DNA of 64,000 nucleotides, taken from positions 79,631-143,630 of the forward strand of contig MNCI01007769.1 of the NCBI GenBank assembly GCA_015680685.1, given 5' to 3'. This document shows, piece after piece, positions 45,295 through 57,420 of the stretch. The position numbers and the translations under genes were made by a program. The notes under the pieces are model-generated. The model ran no database searches. It was not told the DNA's origin and saw nothing but the letters and a program-made list of their open reading frames with translations. Source of the DNA: Gnetum montanum. Its lineage: Eukaryota > Streptophyta > Gnetopsida > Gnetales > Gnetaceae. Each line of letters opens with the position of its first letter. Position 1 is the stretch's first letter.

Positions 45295-46340
45295 GATGAG
45301 TTATGTTAAATTCATTTGGGATTTTGACCAACCCACAAAGGGTTCCCATGGGACAAGTTGCATTACATTTAACATGGGTTCTACAATTGACTGTAGGAAA
45401 GGTTCCACTTGCATTAGAAAAGCTTGTCAGAAGTATGGGAGAATACAAGATCAAGAGGTAGAGGTGAATTTGCTAGAGGGGCAGTAGGAAAGTGCACTCT
45501 GAAGTAGCTTGGTGATTCAAAGTGAAAACGTCAGAGTGGTGTGGTGCCTTGCTACCATGATGGAGTGCACTGCTTAAACAACATCACAGAGGCTTCATCC
45601 TGGAAATGCAACATACAAAAATCATGAAAAGCAACCACCATGTGAGATGAAGGTGAAGTCTTGTTTGCAAGGTTATTGCAAGGGCCATGAGTAATGTGTT
45701 AGTTGTAGGTGCATGCAATGTCTAAAGCAGGAAGGATAGTGTAGGCATTGATGGGGCTAGCCTCCAAAAGCTCTAGTAGCCATTGATGGGCTACATTCTA
45801 TAAAGACGTCTTTTTATGATGAAGACATATTTTCCTAATGAAAGACGTTTGTTATTTCTCAAAGACGTCTTTGCCTATGAAGTCTTCAATTCAACAAAGT
45901 CATCTTCTATTTCTTGAAGATGTCTTTGTTTACTTTCTTCATCCTTTGAATTCATTATTCTTTGTCCATAGCCTTGCTTAATTCAAGTTCTTGTCCTACA
46001 AGCATAATAGTTACAAAGACATGAAAACAACCTTATCTTTCATTTTCTTAACATTTTGACATACCAAAACCCAAAGGTCTAGAAATAGGATCAAGTTGTT
46101 TATAAAATTTTAGGAAGTATGAAACTAATAAGTAATTTCTAATTAACTACAATAGAAAATTAACTTTGAGTACCATGTTATAACATATTCAAGTTATTAT
46201 AATGAGTTGAACATTATATAAAACATCTAGACTATAGATAAAATTTTGGTAGATGTTGGTTAGATAAAATGGATAAGGATGAGGTGGTCACATTATGCAT
46301 GCAGATAAAAGGCTCTTGTATCTTGGAAGATCCCTCATCA
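45295..46340 (-). repeat. Candidate 3' LTR of element T
   Basis: The minus strand begins TGATGAGGGATC at 46340, just past the accessory ORF, has TATATAAT-like text about 130 bases on (about 46215), and ends near ATAACTCATCC at about 45295. Size and edges fit the group, but I found no second copy in the window and no target duplication. It contains the GACGTC cluster listed next. Confidence 0.3.
45802..45930 (+). promoter_or_regulatory. Cluster of AAAGACGTCTTT palindromes
   Basis: AAAGACGTCTTT at 45802 and 45861, AAAGACGTTT at 45841, and decayed GAAGACATA, GAAGTCTTC and GAAGATGTCTTT in between, at about 20-35 base steps. GACGTC is a core bound by plant bZIP factors; that it acts here is inference. 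Confidence 0.45.
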
Positions 46341-46349
46341 TATCTTGGT

Positions 46350-48420
46350 CTTACTAGCGGTCTAGGATACCCTCTTGCTAATTTTAAAACTTGAATGCAT
46401 CTTTGAGTGCCTTCATCTTCTTCTCCTTACTTTAGCCTTATTAGGAGCATTGAGAGCATCAAGGATGGGCTACCATACATCACCTCTTTGTTGGAGTTGT
46501 TGGAGGGATTTGTATACCTTTATATTTTCTATTTTGATTTTTCTCATTGATTTCCTTGAGCATCCTAACCTAGTCCCTATAGTGATTCTTCACTCTTTCA
46601 TATTATAGGACCTCATTCCTCTAGGTGGTGATCTCAATGATCATATTTTGGTGAAACACATAAATCTCATTGATTGAGAGATTCCTATTTTTAGTAGCAA
46701 ATTTCCTCACATTCTAGTTCACTTTAGCAAGTTTTTCTTGCTATTAATGAATGTATTTCACCATTTGCTCCTTCTACTATTCAACATTCTTTCATGCTAA
46801 TCTGCTTTAGCAAGTTTTTCTACTACTTATTCATGTTGTGTTGTATCCATTCCTTTGCTTCCAAATCCTATAGATATTTGGACATCTATCATGTTAGCAA
46901 CATTAGGATAGATGCCACATAATTACTTAAAAAATTTTCAATACTATCTACAACCACCTTTGTTGTAGTCTCCTAGTCATTATACAACATGACTAGGACT
47001 ATTGTTCCTTTCCCCTCCTCCAACATGATAAAGAAGACTACCATATTCTCAAGGATTTTATAGACTACTTGTTCTAAAATGAAGATAGTGACTTCTCTAG
47101 CATCAGGGTTTTTGCAAACAAGGGCCTAGTTTCTCTACATAAAGAATATTAGTATCAATTCATTTGTTGGATTGTTGATGGTTCTAGTAAACTTGTTGAG
47201 ATGGCTCATGGTAGGATAGTACACTAAGGATTTACTACCATTGAGAAATGCTTATTGTTGCAACTAGTATTCTTTGAGCTTCTTTAGGTTCTCAATAGCT
47301 AGTTCCATCTCTAAATTCATCTTTAGTGTTGCAAGTGGTGATGAAAGTGGAACTTCCTCTTCTTGAAGCTTGGTAGGAGCCTTATTTGTTATTATCTCCT
47401 ATCATGATGTAGCAAAGGCACTGCAAATAACATCATTGACATATTAGGCTATGCCTTTCCTCTTGTATAGTTTTTTGATTAAGCAATGAATGAGAAGTAT
47501 CTTTCTACCCTTCTCATTTTCCTTGAATCACTTTTGAATATTTAGGAACATGAGTTGGGGAAGGTTGACCTAGAACTTTCCACTTACATGGACACATGAC
47601 CTTGTATAGAAGGTAGTCAACTTACTTGTGCTCACCATAAGATTGAGGGAATAGGTCATGATTTTAAAGATTGATGGGATAGGTCATAATTTTAAAGTAG
47701 CCTTTCTTTACTTTGGTAAGGGCATCGTACTCCATGTAGTTTATTCTATAGCACCACTATGTCCATTTCTTCTTTGCCTTGGGATGTGCTTGGATGGATA
47801 TCTCTGCTAGCTTTACCTTGATGTTAGGCTCTCCAAGAACTTCCATTATGACCTCAATTGAATGAAAGATGGTAATGTCCATGATTTTAACTATGACATC
47901 TTCTTGATGGTTTCTCTAGAAGAAATAGGTCTCTCCCATCTACCATTTCCCACTAGTGGAGAGAATAGACTATAGTGGAGACTCTTGCAATTGGGTCTTG
48001 ATCTCCTCTAGTGCTAACTTAAGGAAGTTCATGACGTTCAACTCTTAAAGGATTAAGCCCTAGATATCCTCACTTTGAAATATTTCCAAGTCTCAGTGAG
48101 TGTGACCTCTAAGTTGGGCTTAGATCTTAGGACCTCATCCTACTCTCATTACCTTATTTTTATGATGAAAATATGGCAAATAGGATTTATCTCAGGCTCT
48201 TCATGAAAGAGCCCAGTAGCATGGCCTTCTCTTGGTATTATTGTTGGTATTGTTATTATAGTTGTGCTTTTATTCCTTGAGGTCTTTTTTCACTGGGTTG
48301 TGATGGACCTTTTGCTTTTCATCCTCAATTTGGTGGCATATATAATCATAAACATAACTTATAATTATCCATTTTGTTTAATTCTCTTAATTTTGGATAC
48401 CTTTCAATCATTTTTGTAGA
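46350..48420 (-). pseudogene. Accessory ORF of element T (broken)
   Basis: Minus-strand text NFLKLALEEIKTQLQESPL, SILSTSGKW.MGETYFF, EDVIVKIMDITIFHSIEVIM, PKAKKKWT.W, TKVKKGYFKIMTYPI (48060-47660) and CVHVSGKF.VNLPQ (about 47600) align block by block with the N-terminal domain of the Z accessory frame (SDNGKWYLRETY..., VKVIMDAI, RKLWLKW, ERTYFKIGMYHLF, GSAILMGKYAPKLP). The following 47.3-46.4 kb is charged and partly helix-like (ELAIENLKKLKEY) but too broken to call a coiled coil. The hydrophobic end and the YMK.N.MFP motif were not found. An LTR-like promoter lies upstream. Confidence 0.5.
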
Positions 48421-49140
48421 TTAGGTTTGATATAGAATTTTGAAATTCTATCATTAGATCCTTTTGGGTGATTACTAGTACATAAAAAATTTATTTTGAG
48501 TTCAAAGGAGGTTGATTATTAGTATTAGTTCTTGGGATCATTATTTTAATACTTGCTTCACAATATGTTAGAAAAATATTTATCAAATATTAGCATTGAT
48601 GCCTTCGTGATGTTATGTATACCTCTAGAAGCAAGAGGATTGAAAACAAGTAATAACAGGTAAGTAGTGAGGAGGTTATGGCTCTGTGAAGGTTTTTGGA
48701 TCTAGAAAATTATAAGAGCTCCCTTGGTATTTAAGGAAAAATGTGAAAAAATGAATATGAGTTGTGCATATCTATATTATTTTGGTGTTGCATCAATAGA
48801 ATTATGTTGATGTATTAGACCACATTGATGAGGATGCATTGATGCAACTATTCACAATAATTTTTTATATTTAAAATCTAAGGAAATTTTAAAAATTTTA
48901 GAAATGATATAATAGCCAAATGGAATTTAGTAAGATGAAAAAATAAAAAAATAATAATGCATGAGGTTTTGGTTCATGAATTAGGGTGAATTGAGTCTAT
49001 GGAATAAGTAAATAGGAGATATTTTACAAAACAAAATAACTACAAAATTAGATGGTGCAAGTGAGCAAGATTATTAGTAACCTAATTAAGGACTATAGTC
49101 ATGAGGTTTAAACTAAAGGAAACCAAGAGATATACAAGTG
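48421..49140 (-). promoter_or_regulatory. Internal LTR-like promoter region of T
   Basis: The minus strand has inverted CATCAATG/CATTGATG-type words (about 48880-48790) ahead of CTTAAATACCAAGG (about 48738), then a leader to the accessory frame. The plan matches X (24361-24598) and Z (37680-37081). A true LTR of another element cannot be ruled out. Confidence 0.4.
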
Positions 49141-50290
49141 AATGCTCTTGAAAGTAAGCTGATATCTAAAAATGCCCTTACATAATCACATCACAAGGAG
49201 TTTGTTGGTGCCTTGGATATTGATTGGTGATTTAGGTTAAACATCATATCCTAATAAGAAATTATTGTAGGATCATGCAATCTACAAAATGAAAATTTGT
49301 AGATCATCATGATAATTGGTATTGAGGTGAGAGAATGGAATATTAGTATGATTGAGAGAGAGCTTAGGAGAGGAGAACCTAGATCATAGCCACAAGAGAT
49401 GCTTTGTTTAAGGTGTGATTAGGGTAATCTAGATATTACTTTGTTCAAATTTGACAAAGTCCATACCATTAGTAATGACCTTGCATTGATGTTTTCTTCC
49501 TTTTGTACCACCATGAGTCTATAACAACCATAGAGAATGATCACCACTAAAGAAAAAGAAGAAAAGAGAAGAAGAAAATAGTTAGAAATGTTCAATAAAG
49601 AAAATTAGACCTTAGTTAAAGGGGTGCCTTCAAGCATGGGTAACATGTCTTTTAGCCCCATAACTAGTGCTTGTATCCAAAGAAATATTTAGAGAGATGT
49701 GTTTTTATTTCCATATTTCTCAAAAATTACAGTATATAAAGACATACTTTCTTTTATCGATTATAGGAGAAGTGATGATATGTTCCATGAGGAGTCATAG
49801 AACTCAAAAAGAAAGTCAAAAAGAGAACTTAACAAATCTCATTAAGATCACATAATTTTTCATTCCCACTTGATCCTTTCTTAATTCATTGGATAACATG
49901 ATCACATGTTACTTTTAGTTTTAGTGCCAAAAAACCATTGTGCTACTATGATATAGATGTTATTGTAAATTGGATAGAATGGGCAGATGTTGTGAGCTCA
50001 TTGTCTAGTTCCATTAGAAAAACTAATAGCTCATTAGGAGAGAGCATAATCCAAAAACGTTTTCTTGTATAGATAGTTATAATTTTGATAGCTGCATTTA
50101 GTAATCATCAAAATTCACAATAGCAATGAAATAAAATTGGATATCATAGGAAGGAAGGAAAAAATAAAAGTAAAAGTAGTATTAAAAGTAAAAAATATAA
50201 AAAATTTTAAAATAAATACAATAGAAAATTTATAAAAGAAAAATAAAAACCTTTTATTGTCTTCAAGGTATTATGGTAGATGGTCTTCTC
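49141..50290 (-). other. 3' untranslated tail of T
   Basis: On the minus strand CAATGAGCTCACAACATC (about 50015), ATCAAGTGGGAATG (about 49875), AGACATGTTACCCATGC (about 49645) and GGGCATTTTTAGATATCAGC (about 49180) follow the order of the X tail. No coding content was found. Confidence 0.5.
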
Positions 50291-51500
50291 ACTTATGACT
50301 AAGTTGGAAGAAGGAGATTCAAAAACTGAAGCAAGCTTGATCTTTTGATGATGTGTTATGGTTATGATTCCTTACTTGGTAGTCTATAAGGCATTTTAGT
50401 TGTTGATTGTTGACTGGCATGTACTTTTGAGGAATTATTGGATTGTAAATCATCATAACCTTAGAAGAAAATTTTGATTGTATAATGTATGGTCCTTTTC
50501 ACAATATTTGGAAGTTAGTTCATTAAGGCACATGCATGGGATTTCAATAGAGAACATTGTCTCCTAGTTGAAATTTAAATCTTTATATTCAAGCATCATG
50601 TTGTTGTTTGTTATATGCCTTATGTGCTTCATCCATCATAAGGGCTATCCTTTGATTTGCAACAAACATGTTCAGTGTTATTAATGTTTCTTTTTGTGGT
50701 AGGTTGATGTCTAGATCAAGGTCACATGTAGTTGTGAGTGTATAGAGTTTAGTTTAAATTAGAAGTTTAGGTGACTTTTCATACACTAACGTGTAGTGAG
50801 AGTAGCCTATAGGAGGTTTCCATGTTGAGCAGTAGGACCATAGGGCATCGTTGAGTTTTATGCTCTAATATTTCCTATATCTACTAACGGTCCTTATTAT
50901 AATTCTTGTGATTTTCTATTGGTTACCTCAACTTGACTACTGACTAAAGAATGATAGGGTTTTATAAGTTTATGTTTCACTCCAAGCATTGCATTATCTT
51001 TTGAAAATTACCACCTATGAAATGAATTTTGTTGTTAGAAATTAATGCCTTAGGCAAACTTAACCTATATACTACCTATTGTTAAAAGAATTAAGCTATA
51101 ATCAAAGAATCACAATTAGTAATAGCTACGACTTCAACTCATTTAGTACAATAGGTAATGGTAACAATAATGTAAGATCTCCCATTGGACATGGAAGTGA
51201 TGGGTCCCATGAAATCAATTCCCAAAAGGTTGAAAGACTTTAGTGGTTCAATTCACTCATTCTCATTAACATCATTGACATGAATATGTGAAATGATGGA
51301 CATCCTTAAGGATCATATGCTAGAAATATCCTACCAGCAAGAATTTTATGGCCATTCTTCTCCTTGCATAGTGGTCTCCATAATGGCCCTCATAAGCATC
51401 TTGGTGGACTTTTAGTTGATATATATTAGGTATAAATAATTATACTAGGTCATGAACATAGATTTTATAATGATTATCCTCAACCTTAAGGTAGTGTTTG
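50291..51500 (-). pseudogene. Integrase of element T (broken)
   Basis: On the minus strand the zinc-like and core regions are decayed but recognisable: a MGPITSMSNGRSYIIVTITY-type block near 51215-51150, CTKWVEVVAITN, ALISNNKIHFIGGNF (about 51040) standing for 'ALISDGGTHF', and FKFQLGDNVLYWNP with KGPYIIQSKF (about 50570-50470) as the C-terminal domain. The frame ends just before SSNLVISEK at about 50300, where X and Y have their purine tract. It would insert element DNA into the genome; it is inactive here. Confidence 0.75.
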
Positions 51501-53010
51501 GCTTGGTGGAGGCTAGAAATATCTTGACATTAAAAATTGTATGGTCATTCATCTTCCTACATAGTGGCTTCCACAAGGACCCTCTTAAGCATCTTGGTGG
51601 ATTTTTAGTTGATCTATGTTAGGTACACACAATTTTGCTATGTCATCAACACAAATTTTATAAAGATTATCCTCTACCTCTAGGTAGTGTTTGATTTAGT
51701 GGATGAACAACTACTTTTTCCTATTGTTTGATTCTATAGGGGTCTCTTGTAAGAGTAGATAGGAGAGGAAATCATCATATTAATTTATAACCCTTTGTAC
51801 ATGAAATTTGGTTAGCATAGCAAAAATAAGCTCATCTGGAAATTAATCAAATAAAGGCTCTTTATTAGCCTTGATATCCCATGTTAACTAAGATAAATTA
51901 TTAACAATCATGTTATTGGTTCTCTTTCTATTCATGATTGTCAAATCAAACTCTTGTAGGATTACTAACTACCATATAACATGGGAATTGAATGTTGGAC
52001 ATGTTCATGAGAGAACAAATTACATTGTGATTATTGTGCATAAAAATAAGGTATCCAAGCATATAGTGCATAAATTTCTAAAGAGCATATCACTAACATG
52101 AGTTTCTTTTCTATAGTGGTTTAATTAAGTGGTATTTTTGATCATTCATTTGTATAAGCACCACTTATAATGCATAAGTGAAAACATTTGTCATGATATT
52201 GAAAGGTTTGAACCAATTAGGTGCATGTAGAATTGATGTTTCAACAAGATTTTTCTTCAAATTCTAGAATGCTTGTTCATATTACATGAACCACTCAAAT
52301 GCTACATCCTTTTTAGTATGTTGAATAAGTAGTTTTGGGATTTTTGAGAAATTTTGAATGAAATGTCTATAGTAAGTAATATGTCCAAGGAATGACCTCA
52401 CATCTTTAATTATTTGAGTTTGTTTGATAATTTATTGGATGACCCTTACCTTTTTAGGATATACCTCAATTCCATTTTTTGAAATATTGTACCCTTGATT
52501 AGTGTCCTTCTAAATCATCAAATGGCTCTTTTGTTTGTTGAGCCACAAGTTTGTTTACACATATTGTTTTAGTTCTTACTCAAGAAGATCAAAGCCTTGT
52601 TAAAAATCAAAATTATAGGTGGAGAAGTCATCCATAAAGACTTTTACATCACTAACAATTTATTGCTAAAGGATACTAAGGACTAGTTATTGGAAGATTA
52701 TAGGAGCAATACACAATCCAAAGAATATCTTTCTAAACATAAAACTCCCCCAAGGACTTATGAATATTGTTTTGGCCTAGTATCCTCAAGGAATTTGAAT
52801 TTAATTATAACTACTATATCCATCCAGAAAATCATAATAGTTGTTCCTTGTAATAATCTTCAATACTTTGTCTAGAAATCGTAATGGAAGATGATCTTTG
52901 AAAGTGACCATGTTCAAAAACCTGAAGTCTATACAGACATTTCATTACCCCTCTTTCTTAGGTGCAATAATAAGTGGGCTTATCACACTCATTATTTGAA
53001 TTTAGATAAA
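51501..53010 (-). pseudogene. Reverse transcriptase and RNase H of element T (broken)
   Basis: Minus-strand order: LIIAPKKEG, CIDFRFLNMVTFKDHLPL, YYDFLDGYSSYN (about 52840), SPWGSFMFRKIFFGLCIAP (about 52760), KVFMDDFSTYNFDF (catalytic 'YMDDF', about 52650), KNGIEVYPKK, then VRSFLGHITYYRHFIQNFSK and LLIQHTKKDVAFEWF (about 52400-52290), followed by RNase H scraps. Wording 'VFMDDF' and 'GLCIAPI.FQ' fits the Athila-like side of Ty3/gypsy, distinct from the RT at 1085-2060. Frequent stops. Confidence 0.85.
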
Positions 53011-53970
53011 TGAATCTAGCCTTGAGAAGTTTCTCAAAATTATTTTAAACAACCTATTTAAGCTTGAATTAAACCTTCTTTGTAGTTTCCTCTTGGATTT
53101 TATAGAAAATTATATGTAGATTTGATGCTAGCATATGCATGGATCTATTCATATTATCTCATCATATAACCAAGAAAAGGTTGTTGGCCATTCATTAACT
53201 ACTTTCAAAAAATTTTCCTTCTATTCTTTGGTGACTTGAATATTTATGATTATCAGCTTCCCATTATCTAAGAATACATACTCTAAAGATGTTGGTAAGA
53301 ATTTCAATTCTATGGGACAATGTTTAAAAGTATTAAGGATTTCTAGCTTTCCCCAATTTATCTTTAATTATTTCCTTTACCCTTATTTAAAGAGTTAGCT
53401 TTGAAGGTACTCCATCTCATCCATCATATCTATATATGCACTTGTGAGGATCTTTGCTTGCTCCATGCAAATTATAGAACTCAAGCTATTGTCTTTAGCT
53501 ACCCATAGGATGACTTCATGTTTTTTAGCTATCATGTATAAGCACTATTGAATACTGGTGGTTTCAACACATATCTTACATGTTGTAATATATGTGATTT
53601 TGATTACCCATATATTTTGTATAAAATTGCACCTTGTACCACTATATGCAATGCATGTAACTTTGTTCTTCTCTATCTTGCCAAATTCATTTTCCTTGAA
53701 AATTTTTAAGGAGAGATCTCTAGGTTGCAACTTAGCATCAATTGTACTTAGCCAAGCCCACCCTATAATGATTGTGAAGTCCACATTCTAATTATCCACA
53801 CAGATCACTATGAAGTCTGTTAGGTATGCCCACCCACTTACAATAGTCTAGATATCTTCTACCAGGCCCAATGTAATAGTAATGGATTGGTTTGTAAGCT
53901 TTAACTTAATATTAGATTTTTTAAGTGGAGGTAGATGAAATACCTTAAGAAAAATTCATGTTATAAATGA
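53011..53970 (-). pseudogene. Protease end and RT N-terminal linker of T (broken, 5' truncated)
   Basis: VDFTIIIGWAWLSTIDAKLQ and RDLSLKIFKENEFGKIEK (open over 53784-53545) are the protease C-terminal block. ELKFLPTSLEYVFLDNGK and KENFLKVVNEWPTTFSWLYDEI (53300-53160) give the linker before RT. The active-site part and gag are missing: the element is cut at about 53970, beyond which sequence belongs to other elements. Confidence 0.75.
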
Positions 53971-55488
53971 GAATCTTCATTACCAAGATCTTGTGATATA
54001 ATTTGATCAAATTTAAAAGCCGACAGAAATGCCTTGATTTCCTTTCAAAAGTATTACTCTATTATCTTGTTTTAGCAAAATTATGGATCATTCTTAACAT
54101 GTAAAATGAAATTCATGTCCCACATAGTCATGAAAGCTATGAATGTCATTACACTAGCATATTTAAGCTAAAATTTCAAAAACATTGCCAATTGTAATAA
54201 AAAAATTCAAAAGAACTAGTGACCCATATGCTATAGTTTTGGGCCATAAAAATGGTTTAAAAATGCTATGTGAATATTCAGAAAGTGTATGGAAACATAA
54301 TAGACATAGGAACATCAAATTGGAGGCCTATTTAAGCCAAATTCAACAATATTTAAGCCAAACTAAAAGAAATATTTTCTTGGGACATAATATAATTTTG
54401 GCAAATCTTTTCAACATAGAGAAGAAACTATTTTGAGAAAAGAGAGGTTTATTTTAGCAAGTTAGTAGAGAAATTATTGCAAAGTTTTACAACCATTGGT
54501 AGTCTTTCTCAATGCTGATTACTAAGAGTAGAAAGATTCTACTATGAAATTTATTGTGAAGTAGATCAATTGAGATAGACAAGTGCAAATTCAATTGTAT
54601 AACACATCTTGCCTCTTGCACCATATCTTAAACAATATTTTCTATATTATTAGGCTATAAAAGTCTTTATTTGTACTCTCTAATTCTATTTTACAATTCT
54701 CTTTTATATCATTTAATATAAATTTTGTAGTTTTTAGTTTGGCCATATCATCTCTTATTTCTCTAAGTCTATTCTTGGATTGTGCATTGAACCTCACATT
54801 CACAGACTTTTGTTTATTCTCACACCTAATAACAAATTTTATAAGTCCTTAGTTGATGAACAAGACTACCTAAAGTACCCTAGGTCCTTTTCAGGCCCAT
54901 GGATTCTAGGAATAAAATGTTTTCCATGGATTCTTTTAGTTTTATAGGATTGATTTTCTTCATCATTATAGTTTTTTAGCACTAGAAGGAGGACCTCTAT
55001 CTAACTTCTTCATCCAAACTTGTTTGCAAATACTCTCTCCCTATTTTTGCCTTGCATGTTAGTGTATTTGACAAAATAGAAATTTTTCTGTATTTTTTGC
55101 AATCCCAACATCTTACACTATAGCTAGTTTTCCTTATTAAAGTTGCAAAAAAGAAAAAACATATTGTTTTTACAATTGCAGTGCATAATGGTTTTTCTAT
55201 TTCCAGCATTTTTACTTTTACTAGTTTTCTCTTAGTTTTCTACATTTGCATTTTTATAGGTCTTTTCCATATATACTAAAGCCTTCTTCCCATTTTTCCT
55301 AAAATTACTTAAATATCTTGAGATAAATATGCTATAGTTTATTAATCACTTTTATGCCCAAAAAAATTATTATTGCAATTACACTTCACTTTAGTTTTCC
55401 TACTTCTACACTTACATTTTAGCCTAGCTTTAGAAATATTCTACATCTCATTTACACTATAGTTATCACAAGTCATGCTCAAATAGGC
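53971..55488 (+). other. LTR end and leader of a plus-strand element (P)
   Basis: CTATAAAAGTC (about 54655) may be the TATA region. The LTR would end near CATTATAG, followed by a primer-like TAGCACTAGAAGGAGGACC at 54977-54995. The same text, TGGCACTAGAAGGAGGGCC, stands at 62915-62933 after the LTR of U, so P and U are one family. The ORFs here (54185-54436, 54997-55209) are short and not recognised. Confidence 0.4.
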
Positions 55489-55690
55489 TACATCTTAAAC
55501 AAGCTAGTCTTATATTCTACATCTTGTACAAGCTACAAGCTTGTCCTATATGCTACACATCTTACAAGTTGCCAGCTTGTCTTATACACTATATATGTTA
55601 TAAGCTACAAGCTTGTCTTATATAATACATCTCCTACAAGCTACAAGCTTGTATTATATGCTACACCTCAAACAAGATGCAAGATACAAC
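55489..55690 (+). repeat. 36 bp tandem repeat with ACAAGCTACAAGCTTGT palindrome, about 6 units
   Basis: Units start TACATCTT at 55489, 55518, 55554, 55590, 55626 and 55662 (the last four steps are exactly 36). Each carries CAAGCTACAAGCTTGT or a variant, which is self-complementary. It lies between the P primer site and any coding sequence. Confidence 0.8.
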
Positions 55691-56902
55691 TTATTTAAGA
55701 TGTTAAAAACCTTTACCAAAATTTCTCAATCACTCGGTCCTATACATTTTATGCCTTTTGCAACAATCACTCTACTACATAACATAATTTCCAAGGCCTT
55801 GAACCAAGATTTTTCTCACATCTATGATCCTAAGGACGTAATTAGTGTAGGAACACCTCTTTTGATTCCCTTGTACTTGTCCTACAACTTTTTTTTGCAG
55901 GTTTTTCACTTGGAGAATACCTGGATGAGTGTGTCCTATTTTTTTGTGTCTTCTTATGTTAAATTTTTATGATGAAGATTCTTGGATGTTTTGGCATGTT
56001 TAGAGCTAGTTTTGGCTTATTTTGATGAGTTTAGAGGGTTCTATGATGTATGGGGACTTCTTGGAAGGCATTTGGAGGTTCCCAACATTAAAAAAAGTAA
56101 TTTTATTTTTGGAACCTACAAAAGAGATGCCTCTTGAAAAAGATAGATATCTTTCTAAATACATCTTCCCTAAAGTGTAAGAGTCCCATGTCTAGAGTAG
56201 ATGCCTCCAGAAAATAATAGATGTTTGTCTTGAGAGTAGGGCTTTTATAGGGGATGTCTACATGAAATAAGAGACATCTATGTTAGTGAAGAGAAAAAAC
56301 TTTGATGTGACATTTATATTGTGAAACATCTAAAAGACTCCATATCTATGTGGAAAACATCTATGGAGGTAAATAGAAAGCGTCCTAGGCTTTTGGATCT
56401 ATATAATTATTTATGCCTTCATCTATGAGAAAAGATGAAAGAGATGGCAGGTAAGGAGAGAGCTAGTATGTAGCAAGAGAGAGAGAAAATGCTCTTGGGA
56501 GTTAAGAGCTAGATCAGAAAGTTTGGTGAGCACATTGGATGAGTGAAATAGATGATTGAAAATCTAGATCAACTTATGGTGTGTTAATCTATGTGTTCTA
56601 TTCTCTTGTATCTCACTTGTGAGCTGAGATCTCAATCTCAAGTTATGGAAGATATTTTTACTAGTTGTGTCTTGCATTGAGAACAACCATTATGTGGTTG
56701 TAGAGCCTCATGCTCTATAATATTGATTGAGTGTGATAGGTTTTTGGATGCTTGTGGGTTGTCTAAACCTTGATGTAATCTTGTAATAATTTAATTGAAG
56801 TTAGCTAGTTTTCTTACTTTCTAGCAAATAATTTTATGTTTGCATAATATTTGGATATAGTGAATTGAAGGTGATTATTTGTGGAGTAAGCCTACCCCAA
56901 TG
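55691..56902 (+). repeat. LTR of a further plus-strand element (S)
   Basis: An imperfect run of GATGTCT/AGACATC-like units (56110-56370) precedes CTATATAATTATTTATG (about 56400). The block ends at ACCCCAATGTTAT, immediately before an initiator-Met-type primer site. The left edge is uncertain (somewhere in 55.7-56.0 kb) and there is no second copy in the window. Confidence 0.45.
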
Positions 56903-56916
56903 TTATTGGTATTAGA
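56903..56916 (+). promoter_or_regulatory. Primer-binding site of S (initiator tRNA-Met type)
   Basis: TTGGTATTAGAGAT follows the LTR end and differs from TGGTATCAGAGC mainly by C to T. This primer type differs from the tRNA-Asp-like sites of X, Y and Z. Confidence 0.6.
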
Positions 56917-57420
56917 GATTAGCTTTCTTATTGCTTGGATTTTGGTTATGGATATGTCAATTTTAGATGGCATCCAAGAAGAGATAGATGCAAGCTCTAA
57001 ATAGGGATATGGAAAGCATGAAGTCAACCTTCTAGATGATGGTTGTTGGTGCTCAAGTGGTAAAACAAAAGATCCAAATTCCATAATAGTTTCAACTTCA
57101 AATTCCAAGGGCCTATAGAAAATGGGATTCAAGGTGCCTTGGATGGTCTTATTGATCATCTAGGGACTTACAAAATGTAAATAGAAATGGCTTTGAAAAC
57201 ATAAACATAATCATAGATGAAATTAAAAATGAAAAAAATGAAAACATAAACATAAACAAAAATGGTCAAACAAAAGATTAAATGGATTTAAAAATAATAA
57301 TAAAAAATATTAAAGTTGTAGATCTGAAATAAAAACAAGTGTAGAAATGGAAATATAAACAAGAACTTGCACAACAAGAACAATAAAATTTAGAGAAAAT
57401 AAAGAATAAAGGTTCATGAA
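56917..57420 (+). pseudogene. Leader and gag start fragment of S
   Basis: A plus-strand frame reads MASKKR, then MESMKSTF, and in another frame FKFQGPIENGIQGALDGLIDH. It then dissolves into A-rich sequence (57180-57380). The family was not recognised. The element seems cut off at about 57420. Confidence 0.3.

Noticed and set aside
55613-55972. 119-codon plus-strand frame
   Set aside because: It begins within the 36 bp tandem repeat and continues into LTR-like sequence; F/L/Y-rich without any recognised motif, so not called as a gene.
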